In this document: positions 13,776 to 25,537 of the stretch, piece by piece | Numbering within the stretch: the first letter of the stretch is position 1 | Layout of the letters: each line of letters starts with the position of its first letter | Assembly: GCF_029227915.1 (NCBI RefSeq) | Contig: NC_079879.1 | Span: 5,766,001-5,830,000 of the forward strand | Reading direction: 5' to 3' | Source: Hydractinia symbiolongicarpus | Lineage: Eukaryota > Cnidaria > Hydrozoa > Anthoathecata > Hydractiniidae | DNA length: 64,000 nt | Notes under the pieces: generated by a model | Told to the model about the DNA's origin: nothing | Database searches by the model: none | The model's input: the letters and a program-made list of their open reading frames with translations, nothing else | Position numbers and translations under genes: made by a program

Positions 13776-16111
13776 AGACAGTTATGTGTATAGATGGATG
13801 CTTTTTTTAAATTCTACCGAAAATCAAATGATTTTTTTATGTCCCCGGTTGCGTACTCAGTCATAAAGATTAAAGTCATTTGAGAGCATTGACGGAAAAA
13901 TGATAAAAAATATATCATTCCCCTAAAATTTCGTGGATCCCCTCAAGTTTCGTGAACACACTAAAATTTTGTGGATCTACTGGAATTTCTTAGGTCCACT
14001 GGAATCTTATTGAGCCGCAGAAATTTTGTGAGTCCCCTAAAGTAATGTTAAAATTATAATTGTTTTTCCACCGTAATTTCAATGTTAATAATTTCAATCG
14101 CTATACAACCAAACTTTATAAGACAGAGTGACGCGCTAGCCAATGTTTTTAATGTATTTGTGGGCTTGTTTTGAATTAATGAAACATGTAATTATAATTT
14201 CTTTGTCAATATATTTTAGTCATAATGGAACAGGTTCTCTTTTTTCACCCATTGTGCTGCTAAGGCACGATTCACACGCCTCCTAAAAATGATAGAAAAT
14301 AAAATCCTAAAAATTCTTTGTCAAAACTCCTAAAAAATGTTAGGGAACATTCCATCCTCGTCCCCAGAGCTCTTTGAGGTAGGTTCATCTAAAAAAAAAA
14401 GAGGTTTGAGAGTGGAAACATCCATTTGTCAAATTCAACTTTTGGATAACGGATTTGCTTTGGTGGAATACAACTTCAAAATAATCATACATATTGCAGT
14501 AGCTAATGCGGAAATAAATTTTCATCAATGCAATTTTTCTTCCTGTTATTTCTTATGATATTAATAGCTTTTTGTGATTCTATGCTACACTTTCACAACC
14601 ATAAATAATTTTTGCGAATTAAGTTTGACTTAGCGAAAATTTCTGAAAAGGTCAATTCGCGAAATTAAAAGAAATGACTTCGTTAAAATTAATTTGCGCA
14701 ATTTTAAAAACTTTCTTGATTACATTTTTCTGCTGTTGAACATTTTGCAAGTGTCTCAGTAATCCATTGGCTAATTCCAATAATTGCTAACCTCGCTCCC
14801 AGGGCATTTTTTTGCTTTTTTAATATCCGAGACAAGCGGTCCGAAGAAATACTATTTGCTTTGGGATGAAGAGCCTTGGCGATATCAATATTCGAGGTTT
14901 TTCTAAGAAAAGTACCTATGATAATCTCCTCTTTGGTGTTGACAGTTTAGTTTACTAATCACATTTTTGTTTAAAAAAATCGTCCGTTCGCCAAAAAATA
15001 TTTTCGCAAAATGTATTTTTTTGACCTCGCAAAAAAAAAGTCTTGTCGAGAATTAATCAACCTATTCGAATTTTCCTGAAATCTAAATTTTTGTACGTGT
15101 TTTCCCCGTAATCGAGAAAACTTAAACACAGCTGAAATCCTCCTAAATATCCTTTATAAACACGAGTTGGTACCCCGCAAGACCTCAAATGAACAGCCTG
15201 GTAAAGAGTTTGATTTAGATTTTCATACGCCACACCATATCTTTTGTGGCGTTTTCAGCAAACAGTCGTGATTTCGCCTATTCGTAACACAAAAGATAAC
15301 ATATAATGCTGGTCCGTCTAGATTAATTTTAGAACTGGAGACGAGGTGGCGGCAGAGCTGAGGCTTTTGGAGACAGTATATACATGGAAGAAGATTTTGA
15401 ACTTTTAGCAAATAGATTAACTGTTTTTCTATAGAGGTTTTATGCAAATATATTTAAAATGTTCAATCAAAAATGAAAAATTCTATGCGGAACAGATTGA
15501 AACTAAAAGTAGGAAACATTTTAGTGTAAATATCACGGAAATGAACGTTCCTTTAATTTCATTTTTTTGTCAAAACCCTATTTTTATTTTTTTGAGCAAA
15601 GGTTTCGATGTTTATGACGAAGAGCTTTGAAGAGGGAAATAAATACAAGCACATGGAATTTCACCCGCAAAAAACTTAGAGCATAATTGACAGATCTATC
15701 AACTATGGTTATAATGGACTTTTAGGGAGCTCTGAAAAGCAGGAAGTCACCGCTAAGTCACTATGGCAATAGGTTAACACTTTGTCGAACATTTTTTATC
15801 TTTAAGTTTTAAAAAGTTTGGCTACTATGTTAGTCTTAACTGATCGAAGAAAAATAAAATTAATAAAATCAAACCATTTTTTTAAGTAACTTATGTTGTA
15901 CAAGGTTCGTTCAGGTTGTTTATCTTCCTCGTTCCCTTGGATTTTTCCATTTTTATTATAAGTCGTCTTCTCTCATATCAAAAGAGGCAAAAAACATTGG
16001 GGACGAGGTTTTTTACCAATACTATACTATTCACAGTTTTTATGTAATTTTAACACAAGTGTACAAGTGTATGGCGAGACAAGTTTCTTCTTCAAGTGAC
16101 GCCTTCTATTA
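13776..16111. other. Intergenic between NCAPH and the GPCR
   Basis: No gene recognised. Between 13915 and 14045 there is a loose repeat of units like CCCCTAAAATTTCGTGGATC. Around 14610-14705 and 14975-15060 there are scattered AATTCGCGAAATT-type motifs, also seen at 30340-30440, which look like a dispersed decayed repeat. At 15925-16007 a CCTCGTTCCC / GGGGACGAGG inverted pair resembles the small MITE at 51358-51483. The 14337-14558 and 15442-15630 frames have no recognisable content. Confidence 0.45.
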
Positions 16112-18144
16112 TCAGTTTTTCGTTTCACATATGTTATTATTTGTTGGGGAACGATTGACAGCTGATTTAGATACGCTTGCTATAGAATATCTATACTTTG
16201 TTGAATAAGTACTCGACACATTCGAGGATCTGGTGTTGCGAGCATAACTATATGCGTCTCCAGGTCTTTTTTCACAGCAAAATACCCAACGAAGGATGGA
16301 AAAGGACGCTTCCTTCATTTTACCGTGTAGGAATCCATAAACAATAGGGCTTATTGCGGCATTAGAGTAAAATAAAACTTCTGAATGAAACGATACGATT
16401 CCTATATAAATGGGTGGTTTCCAACCTGTCTGCTGGCTGTGGTACCATAATAAACTCATCACATTTTGTGGTAGGTTACATAACATGAATGTTACAACGA
16501 CTGTTATAAGCATCTCTATTAACTTCTTCTTCTTTAAGGATTTCTTTTTCATTTTCACCTGCACGCTTCTCGGCATGTCTCCAATACCAGGAATTTTACG
16601 AAACCAAAGAAAAATAAAAATTCTACCGTAAATAAAAAATAACACTAATAGTGGTAAAAAGTATGTCAGCACTAAAAGCGTATACGTAAACTCCAATGCC
16701 TGTTGTTTCGACCATCCATACTCATCGCATCTCTTTTCGCCTGAATATTCACCCACGCGGTACACAAATAGTGAAGGGCTGACAGTAAGCATAGCTATCG
16801 ACCATATAAACAACAGGATGATAAAACAATGTTGTTTTTTGATCCTCCCTCTGAATGGAAATAATATGACCATATATCTAAAAATAGAAATGATGTAAGG
16901 AAGGGTAAGAGAAACAAAAGTAAGCTATTTGGTAAAACGATACTAATGTTGGTTCGTTTTCTCGAAATTTTAGATCTTCGCTTGCTGTAACGTGATAGGC
17001 GCATATATTTTTCGTAAATGAGTGAAAATTTATTTTGCTATAATTTCGTTTAATATAACTTTCCAACTTTTGGACCTAGTGTTTTTTTAATAAGGATTTA
17101 TTCTTAATCAACAAAAGCCATATGACCTGGGTTCGCGGCTGTACTTTCCCGAATATTCTCAGACCATATTTTAATGATCGTTATTGGTGGAAATGTTTTT
17201 TTTATATAAAATCCTAGCGAGATTTTGTAAAGGTTTTTATTAGAATTATTTATTTATTTATTCTTTTTGTTGCAAAAAGACCTGGTCTGTAATAGGTGTG
17301 GTCGTCCCTTTACTTTAAGGCATGTTTTATAGACAAGTGAAGGATTACGAGTCAATCATTTTTCTGTATCATTTCATTTTTTATGTTTTTCAAATGTTCC
17401 TCGAAAAGAGTAGCCGCTTTATGAAATGTCTGTTTTATAGTGGTGCCCGCTTTAAAAAGCTTGCGCTGTGAGAGCTTTCTTAAAAATTTGTCTGGGAGAG
17501 ATCAAACTGTCCGTCTTATAGGGGTCAGCAGCACGTCCTACTGTAACAATTATAGCCTTAAATTTTGAAAATTGGATTAGGGGCTTGTAGAATCAATTGA
17601 TAAACAAATAAAGCAATCAAAACAGCTAAATGAAATAGTTCGCAAAAGTATTTTAAAAAATGACTACCAATCATGATAAACCACCAAAAAAACAACACAA
17701 CGTTAAAACAAAACTACTAAAGCTCAACGAGAAAGAATACCTATCAATTGCCATCATGGTTAAAGTATAGATAGAACAGCATACGCTAGTTCCTTGTAGA
17801 AACGGCATTGCTTTGCAGGTGAGTTGACCAAGCATGACTGTGGGGTCAAACCATGAAGCTAAGTGGATAGGCATGCACGTCGCAGTCACCAAAAGATTCG
17901 CAATGGCAAGATTGAATAGGAAAAAATTGGTGACTTTCTTTAACCGATCCGTCATTGAGATGGTGACGACCACTATCGTGTTTCCAATCAAAGATATGAG
18001 TATGATCAGACCAAAAATTCCGTACTTGTAGTAAGCCATTTCGTTTGAACTCCATACAGCTAAATAGCTGGGTATGTGTTCCGTTCCATTTGAATTCGTT
18101 GTTGGAATAGGTGGCGGCAAAGTTGTGTTGTTGAAATTAACCAT
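16112..18144 (-). CDS. Class A (rhodopsin-like) GPCR, neuropeptide-receptor-like
   Basis: Two exons, 17741-18144 and 16112-16877, give 389 residues with seven hydrophobic segments. The intron falls in phase 2 inside the Arg codon of the DRY motif (AIDRY, 132-136), a classic class A GPCR intron position. Visible hallmarks are N-glycosylation sites NTT and NGT in the N-terminus, GN at 54-55 (TM1), Cys110 and a Cys in the second extracellular loop (KRCDEYG) as the likely disulfide, Trp160 (TM4), a basic third intracellular loop and a CC pair in the tail that may be palmitoylated. Departures from consensus are Asn83 where TM2 normally has Asp, CNLP instead of CWxP in TM6, and SPIVY (Ser311) instead of NPxxY in TM7. 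The open frame extends to 18180, but that triplet is GTG; the ATG at 18144 is chosen. TTTTTAG just upstream of 18180 could be a 5-prime UTR acceptor. Ligand unknown. Confidence 0.88.
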
Positions 18145-18180
18145 CGTAACTTTCTCAATCTGTAGAACTCCTTTCCTCAC

Positions 18181-21100
18181 TAAAAAGAAGTTTTCTACTA
18201 TGAAATCAAGGAATTTCTGTGTGTTAGCGTACTTTTAAAACCTTGTGCGATAAGATCCTTACAACATATTTTCCGTTGTGACATTTTTAATCCCGTCCTG
18301 CCATTTTAGCTAAATAATATTTCTCACATAAACTCGCAAGACTGGCACACGTTACCTAGCAAATTAGTATTCAATTTATAAACACATTTTTTATGCTTGG
18401 TATGAACATCGTGTAAAGAAAACCTATCAAATATTAAAATTTTTTTCTCATGTAATGTGTACTTTATCAGTGTTATTTTTGTAAAAAATATAGGTACATT
18501 TACACTTCGCTGATATTTTTTGTTGATACCACCTTTTCGTAAAGAGATTTTAGAGAAATTTAGCGAGGAGATGTTATGGTGTAGACAAAGCTTAATTTTC
18601 CGAAGAGTTTTTATTTCGAACTTTATTAATTTATCTGTTTTATTCTGTGAAAATTTTTAAATTTTGTTAACATGTTCGTTCTAGTGAAATTTTTAGAAGT
18701 GGAAAAGAAACGTGGGGTTTTAAAAAATGCTATTTTAAGCATCACTGAAATCTTCGTGTAACATGCGATTGAAACAAACTTAAAGATAATAAAAAACTCT
18801 TTAACTCATTGTAGCAACATATCCTTAAACCATAGCATTTCTTGGTATCAGGATTCTAAAGAAAAGGGTTTTACAACAAGGTTGACTCCCCTCCCCCCTT
18901 CTGGTTCCTACGGCACTGCAAACAAGTGGGAACATGTCGCTAAAATGACACAAAAGTGTACGGAAAATTGATGCTAACCTAAATAAGTTATTATTTTCTA
19001 AGAGATGGACCTGGATCTTGCCAGGTCAAGCTACCACAGTGCAATAAAAATAAATAATTATACTTTTTTTTAATAAAGCGGATTAAATGTAGAATTTTTA
19101 CCTTAAAAATACAATTAAGATGAACGTAGATTAACCCACTTGACATCCCTACAGATTTAACTTTTGGATTACTGTCACTCACACTCAGATGCTGCAAACC
19201 TCTCGACCGGAAATATCCCAGGTTTTTTTTTTCTCGTCGGCATTGCGCTTATTAATAGGTATCGCCCGAATGCAAAAAGAGACAACAGGTCCTGGGATCA
19301 AGGTTCGAGATATCAAACTTTTTTAAGCATGTAAACAAAGCAAACATAAATTTTTATATGTGCAGCAAACTCATCCACCTACCAATAAGTCTTCACCTTT
19401 CAAATTTCCTTGAGAGATAACATCAGACATTTTTTTAAACAAATCTGTGATAAATTAAGCATAATTTCGAGGTTTGTGAATGTTTCGTGAACCTGCGGAA
19501 TTTTTAATGACACCAATTTCACTTTTTATACAACATATTATCTCAAATATCTTTTCCACTTTTTGTTGATATTGCTTTAGAGAGAATCGCAAAGAAAAAG
19601 TAATCTGGATAATATCATTCCCAATTATAGGAAAATTTCCAAATTTTTCCAAAATATTTTTTCTTGATTAAAAACTATTACACGACAATGTACAGTCATC
19701 TATTTCAAAATTAGTATGTATTTAACGATCTTGATCTTGAAAATTGTGTTTTTGCCGCATTTATAATTATTTAGCCACAGAGCACACAAAATTTTGAATT
19801 AAGGTGGAGGTAACCTTTTTTAGCTGTCCAAATAGCTGAATTATTTACTCAGTGATTTATTTATACCATTTTTTTTACTATTTCCTAAAAATATAGGCCT
19901 TAATGCATAATAAAATGATTTTAACTTAACACTAAAATTGCTGTATCATAAACAAGAAAAAAATCGGCTTTTACGAGCTTCAACTTTTTACAATCTCGTT
20001 TTTTTCATCAGCTTCTGGTTTTAAATGAACCTTGGGGTTAACCGTGTTAAAAGGATGTGCGGATTTTTTTTGTTCATTCTTATAGCCTTTTTTTTTCAAA
20101 AGATTCTTTGTTAGCATCCCCTGCTGCATCGAACACTGTTAATAGAAAAATATTACGAATAAAAAGATTTCCGCACACCGCATCATGGCTGCATGGTTCA
20201 CCAGCAGTCTGAAAATTTTAAAGACGAATATGCTATTAAAAGTTAAAGCGCGTGCAGTGTAGCATAGTGAAGATCGTTTTAAATTTCTACATAATGTGCC
20301 ATCTTTGTTGTTATTAACGTTTCTCTTTAATAATTACGTCATTTCTTTCTGTACAATTTCGCAAGCGCGTAGACTTAAACAGTATTCGGCGGAACTAATT
20401 AATTATTCATGAGAGGAATTGTTAAGGCTGAATATTTTTGGTGAAATATAATAGTACTTTAGCCATAAAATCGTGAAAAGTGTGTTATGTCAGAAAAGAA
20501 TGAATATATAGTCTGTAAACAATCTTTCGTAACTAATTATGCAAAATTCCGATTTTAAAAGGGTTACTACCACCTTAAACACTATTTCAAAAGTTGGGGA
20601 CTGTTAGCTACACACTCTACAAACTAATTTTTTAACCCTGTGCTTTTTCCAGCCCCTCATTTGTTAATTTACTATGATAAGCAAAGTATTTAGCTGTTAA
20701 GTTTTATCTATGATTAAAATAAAACAGTTCATGCAAGTAGTTTAAGAAAAAGAATGATTGACGAAGTTAGTTTCATTGCAGTTAAATGTGACGTAGATGA
20801 ATAAAACAATCATAAAAGCCATTTCGTTAAGTATCCATGCTTTTCCTCCCCCCCCCCCTCTCCCGCCACTGTTTTAGCCACCCAAATTGTAATTTCCGTT
20901 ACATTCCTGTCCGCCTTATTTATTCCCTATTCCTCCTCTATTCGGTTTGAGCAAAGAAGAGCTGGCCTAAAAGTTTTGCTATCCTTATAAATTATATTTT
21001 TAAAAAATAAGTAAAAGAACTTGTCACCTAATATGAAATAAGGCCTGCTTCATAGTGTCAAAATATTTCAGCTGCTTTGCAATTGTCATTGAATGGTGTA

Positions 21101-22368
21101 AAAAAAGAATTTTATTGTGGTCAGAATTTTTGATAAGTCATTGAATAAATTAAAAGTTAAATCTAGAATAAGAAACGAGGCGAAATCCTATCGGACCTAC
21201 GAGAACGCAAATACTGAGCTAAACGTTTATAGAAAAAGATTTTACCCAGCATAAACATGACATGCAAATTAAAAAAAAAAAGAAATAAAAAATAATACCA
21301 GAATTTTTGGTTAATTATAATTCTTGTCCAATGATCAGTGCCTTTTCGTTTTATTTTACTATTTCGTGTGCAGCACTTGTTTATATGTTAGGAAAAAGAA
21401 GCAAATAACATATGTGGAGGAATGGTGTGAACTTTTTGCATCTTTTTGTGAAACAGATGTATAAATTTTAATCCTATAACATTTATACATTACATGTTAA
21501 ATATTTTTATTTCTTTTTCCTTTATTTTTATCACTCTTTTGCAAATACGATCTAAAATTATTTTTTTTGTCAATTTATAAATATTCTTGGTTAAAATTGT
21601 AGAAGACGCCTTTCTTTATTATCATGCACAAAGCGAATACTTAAAGAGCAGAAATTTGATTGGTTATTCTGCTAATTATTTTCCTGTTGTGCTAATTATT
21701 CTTTTGTTGTTCTAAATTTTTTGCTGTGCTGACTTTTCATTGGTAGCAGAAGAGGTTGAATAAGTAATTTTTATGTAAAAAAAGATTTAGGAAAATATTT
21801 TTTTCTTTTTAAAGCGAGAGGGATTCGTTGCCAAAAGTGAGATTTAAAATCCACTAAAAGATGACGTCATCAGTAAAGTACCAATATATTTGATTACAGT
21901 ATTTTATATTTATCCAAATAATGGTGTGATTGTAATTTAAACAAACTAATTGTCCAAACTAGCCTCATTATTTTGATATCACTTCGAAGACTCAACTTAA
22001 TGCAAATTTTTCCCAGGATATTTCATTTATTTATTATTTATTCGCGAATATCTATACAGGATAAAAAACTTCAGTTTCTAAATACATATTTACAAAATAT
22101 TTTATATAAAGAAACTGTTATCAGTGTTTGTCCTGTTATAAGCTTAAAAATAAAATATAAACAGCATAAAGGTAGAAAAGACTAAAATGGTAAATTAAAG
22201 GGTAAAATAGGTAAGAATACTGAAAAAACATTACGAATAAGATCTGGAAAAAGACAGTGAATTGTGGAAATTAACCTCAGATAAACTCAGGAAAAATTAA
22301 GTTATGACAAACATAAGATAAAAGATAAAAGTCTGTTCAGGATACATAGAAATCGAAATAGAATAGTG
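18181..22368. other. Long intergenic stretch, no gene recognised
   Basis: About 4.2 kb of AT-rich sequence without a supportable gene. The short frames at 18991-19197, 19455-19652 and 21973-22185 lack motifs. A GGTTCGAGATA motif at about 19302 recalls a Pol III B box but has no matching A box. A C-rich run lies near 20850. Confidence 0.45.
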
Positions 22369-23325
22369 TTAAAATGAGACCAGAAAAATTATTATAAAAG
22401 CGATTTTCGTTCTGTTTAAAGATAAATTATTAAATAATTTAGCACCAGCATAATAAAAACCAGATCTTGCGAATTCAAGCTTCAATGCTGGCAATTTTAG
22501 ACAGAGATCGTTATTTCTCGTCCTTTTTTTGTGTCGTTGAACCTCAAAGTATTTGTCAAAGGTTTCGTGACATAACTCTTTGTTTAGACATTTTATAACC
22601 AGAAAACGGACTTGTTGTTCAATAACCTTTACGATAAGCTGAACTGGTGTTTCAACTATCCTTTCAGCACGGCGTTCAATCGAAGAGAACTTCCGTCGTT
22701 GGGTTTCGGTGAAGCAGGTCTTGATAGTTGAGCTGTTGGTTATGATCGGCAAGATCCTCATCTTGTAGATGAGAGTGGCATCCTCGATGGTCAGGCTCTT
22801 TCGTACGTTGGACAGGATTCTCAATCGACCACATGCTTTTTTGACGGCTCGATCGAAGTTGGCTGTTAAAGACAGGTGGTTATTGAACAGATTACCAAGA
22901 TAGACATACTCAGTAACGAGGTTGATGCGGGTGTTGTCGTAAACGATATTGAGCTCCCTTCCGTTTTCCTTACATAGGTCGAGAAACAAACCACCGACCA
23001 TGAAGCTATTATCAACATTTTTGCGAATTGTGTCACAAAACAAGGTGGTGGCGAGTTTAGTGGAACGTTTTTTACGGAATCAATATTTACAGTCACTAAG
23101 AACTTTGTTTGTCTCAAGATGCTCATACATTTGCTTGTGTACCGCTTTCTCCAGAAGCTTCGACAAAACAGGGAGCACGGAGATTGGCCGGTAGTTTTCA
23201 ACAAGTTCTGCATTTCCTGATTTAAAGATGGGACATTTTTGGCAATTTTCTACACGAGAGAGCTTGTTTAAATTCATCTCTAGTAAGTGATTTAGACATA
23301 ACAAAACAAGCTTCACCATTTCCAC
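22369..23325 (-). pseudogene. Decayed non-LTR retrotransposon reverse transcriptase
   Basis: The N-terminal part carries the RT block VENYRPISVLPVLSKLLEK, typical of LINE (Jockey/CR1-like) polymerases. It continues in the same frame through a premature TGA at the FRKKRS motif into a segment with FMVGGLFLDL. There the sequence jumps directly to the post-catalytic region (NIVYDNTRINLVTEYVYLGN and KMRILPI). The piece that should hold the YADD catalytic box is missing, so this copy has an internal deletion and cannot be active. No endonuclease domain is seen upstream. It is the only LINE relic I recognise in the window. Confidence 0.85.
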
Positions 23326-23440
23326 AAAAGAGAATACAAAAAATCAATACAAAACATAGAACAAATTTTCGAGAAGCAACAGCAACTGATCCCGCCGCCA
23401 TCTTTGACACGGCAAGTGTATTGTATTCATTTTTACTCAC

Positions 23441-24090
23441 GTTGAACTTGAAGTTTTAGAATACAACAAATTATCGAGATTTTTTGTGAATAAATCATTT
23501 GCTACACGAGACAGTCTCGTTCCCAGCCTTGTAAGCTTGAACGCAAATTTAAACATCAATAAAGCGAATAAATGGCTTTTAATTCGAAAACAGATGGCAG
23601 AATGCTAAAACTTGGAAATTCAACCCCTTTATTTATCCCGAAATTCAATTTAACGAACGGGAAGGATTTTCACTCGCTCACTAGTGTAGACAACATTCTA
23701 TTTAAAATGTGCTATGTATATCGCATCGTATCGTATCGTATATCGTATATTCGATTTCTAGTAAACGAAAGTACCTCAATAGTACTATTTTTTTTGGATA
23801 TTAATTTTTGCCCTTTCACGGATTTTAAAGTGTATCTCGCAAAGCTATGTACACGCGAAATAATCTTCAAGAAAAATAGTACCCGTGAAAAAACCAAGTC
23901 TCTAAGGCTATTCTTCAAGTATAACCTAGGGAACGGAGAAAGAGGTTCATTGAATAGCCATAGGAAACGAGGTTGTTCATTGCGTTCAATCACATTCTCG
24001 TAAGATAAAACTTGGTCCCTTAAGGCTCAAGTTGTTAAAATTACATAGCTAAACATTTTGATTTATCGACGTAACAAAAATATACAATCG
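23441..24090. other. Intergenic between RT relic and MRPL19
   Basis: An open frame of 143 codons (23572-24003, +) has no recognised domain and overlaps a CGTATCGTATCG microsatellite near 23725. I do not support it as a gene. A CTCGTTCCCAG motif near 23516 matches the ends of small MITEs elsewhere in the window. Confidence 0.35.
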
Positions 24091-25280
24091 TTATCTTCTT
24101 CTCCTCGACTGATATATCATTTCGAACCATTTTTTTAGTTTTTCTTTGTCTTCCGATGTCCACAACCTGATTTTAGGTTCTTCTGTATATTCTTCAGCTT
24201 CCATACTCTCATTCACTGTGCTATATTCTAAAGGGTAATCGCGTAGAAATCGGAGTCCTACTTCTGGTATTTCATTTTCCCAACGCTCATGTCGCAACAC
24301 TTCGATTTTTTGAATTAACGGGTTATATATCGGATATTGGATTTCTAACGCTTCTCCCTCGATTACATTTCTTAAGATAAAGTTTGCTCCTTTTGTGTTC
24401 TGCATTGTGTTCTTATTGATACACAAGCCAACAAATCTAAAATATATAAACAGTCCTGTTATTAACTTGTTGTCAAACCGCTACAACAGATACGATAAAG
24501 ACAATATCTCCGTCATAATTGCCAGTTTTTTATTGTTTACTAACTTTTTATGAGAAGCAGGTTTATAGGGGTGTTAGTACTAGAACCAGAAAAAAATAAT
24601 AATTAAACTGAAAAACAAAAAAATAGAATAAAAATAATAATTTAATAGCATATTTGGAAATGCTTGTTGTATTTTATCGACAGTATAATATATTGGAGGC
24701 ATTTTAAAGGACTTCTGATGCATGCTTAATTAAAGGCTTAATTCAATTACGAAATTTATTAATTCTAAAACTATACAGTATTGGAAGTTAAAAAACCTTT
24801 GGAACAAGACTCCTCGATTCTGAAAAATCTGTAGCTAAATTAATTTCTACTTCTGAACAACTTTATTTTAAAAGGTTTACATGTATTTCAAAGTCGCAAT
24901 ATGTTAATAGGTCGATAGGCTGCTAAAGAATTGCAGTGGCAGTGGTGATAGATCTTGAAGAGAATTTTAGTGACGTCAAAATGTCGTCAATCAAGCCTAC
25001 CTTGTGAAGCCATCAGGGGCGTACATATCACCCCTGGTTACAGCTATTATACTTCCCACACAAAACTTCGGAACGTGTAACATTTTCTGACGCATCCACA
25101 TATCTCGTTGTTCCAAGAAATGAACTAAATTTAAATTGGCTTCCTCTGGCGAAGCTGGAAAACTTTCACTACAATCTTGTTCTTCCCATACCATTCTAAA
25201 AAAGTGATTTATATACGGATAAAACAAATAACAAAGGAAGAAACTCGTAAACAAAAACCAGCTTACATGCAATTTTCCAT
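24091..25280 (-). CDS. MRPL19: Mitochondrial large-ribosomal-subunit protein bL19m
   Basis: bL19m is a structural protein of the mitochondrial 39S subunit. Three exons, 25267-25280, 25001-25195 and 24091-24436, join in phase to 184 residues. The signature is KMLHVPKFCVGSIIAVT followed by FVGLCINKN and FILRNVIEGEALEIQYPIYN, matching the bL19 SH3-like barrel that starts with VL-IPEFYVGSILRV in animals. It ends with a conserved SLL/YLRDYPLEYSTV-like segment and a basic tail (QSRRRR). The first exon codes only MENC plus two bases; it is the first ATG after an in-frame TAA and has a good GTAAGC donor. The predicted protein is about 100 residues shorter than human and lacks an obvious presequence, so an unseen upstream exon is possible. 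Confidence 0.85.
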
Positions 25281-25537
25281 AAATATTAGAAAGTAAACGA
25301 AACAACAGAACCATTATTCATTTTTGAAGATATATATACTAATTATTGCAATATGAGTAAAATATAAATTATTTTAAGTTCTTCACAATATTCCCTGTCC
25401 ACCAAGGTATCAATCCTTTTCTCACAGTGAGAAGTAAGTGATCGAGATACAGCCTGAACAATCTAGCCATTCACTAAACCCTTAATAACTTGCATTGAAA
25501 GCAAGTCGTCGTTTAATCAAGCAATCCTCACACCACA

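Noticed and set aside
19255-19320. Possible tRNA or SINE from a GGTTCGAGATA motif
   Set aside because: No A box or acceptor stem at the expected distance.
23572-24003. 143-codon plus-strand open frame
   Set aside because: Spans a microsatellite, has no domain and no neighbouring exons; probably chance or decayed repeat.
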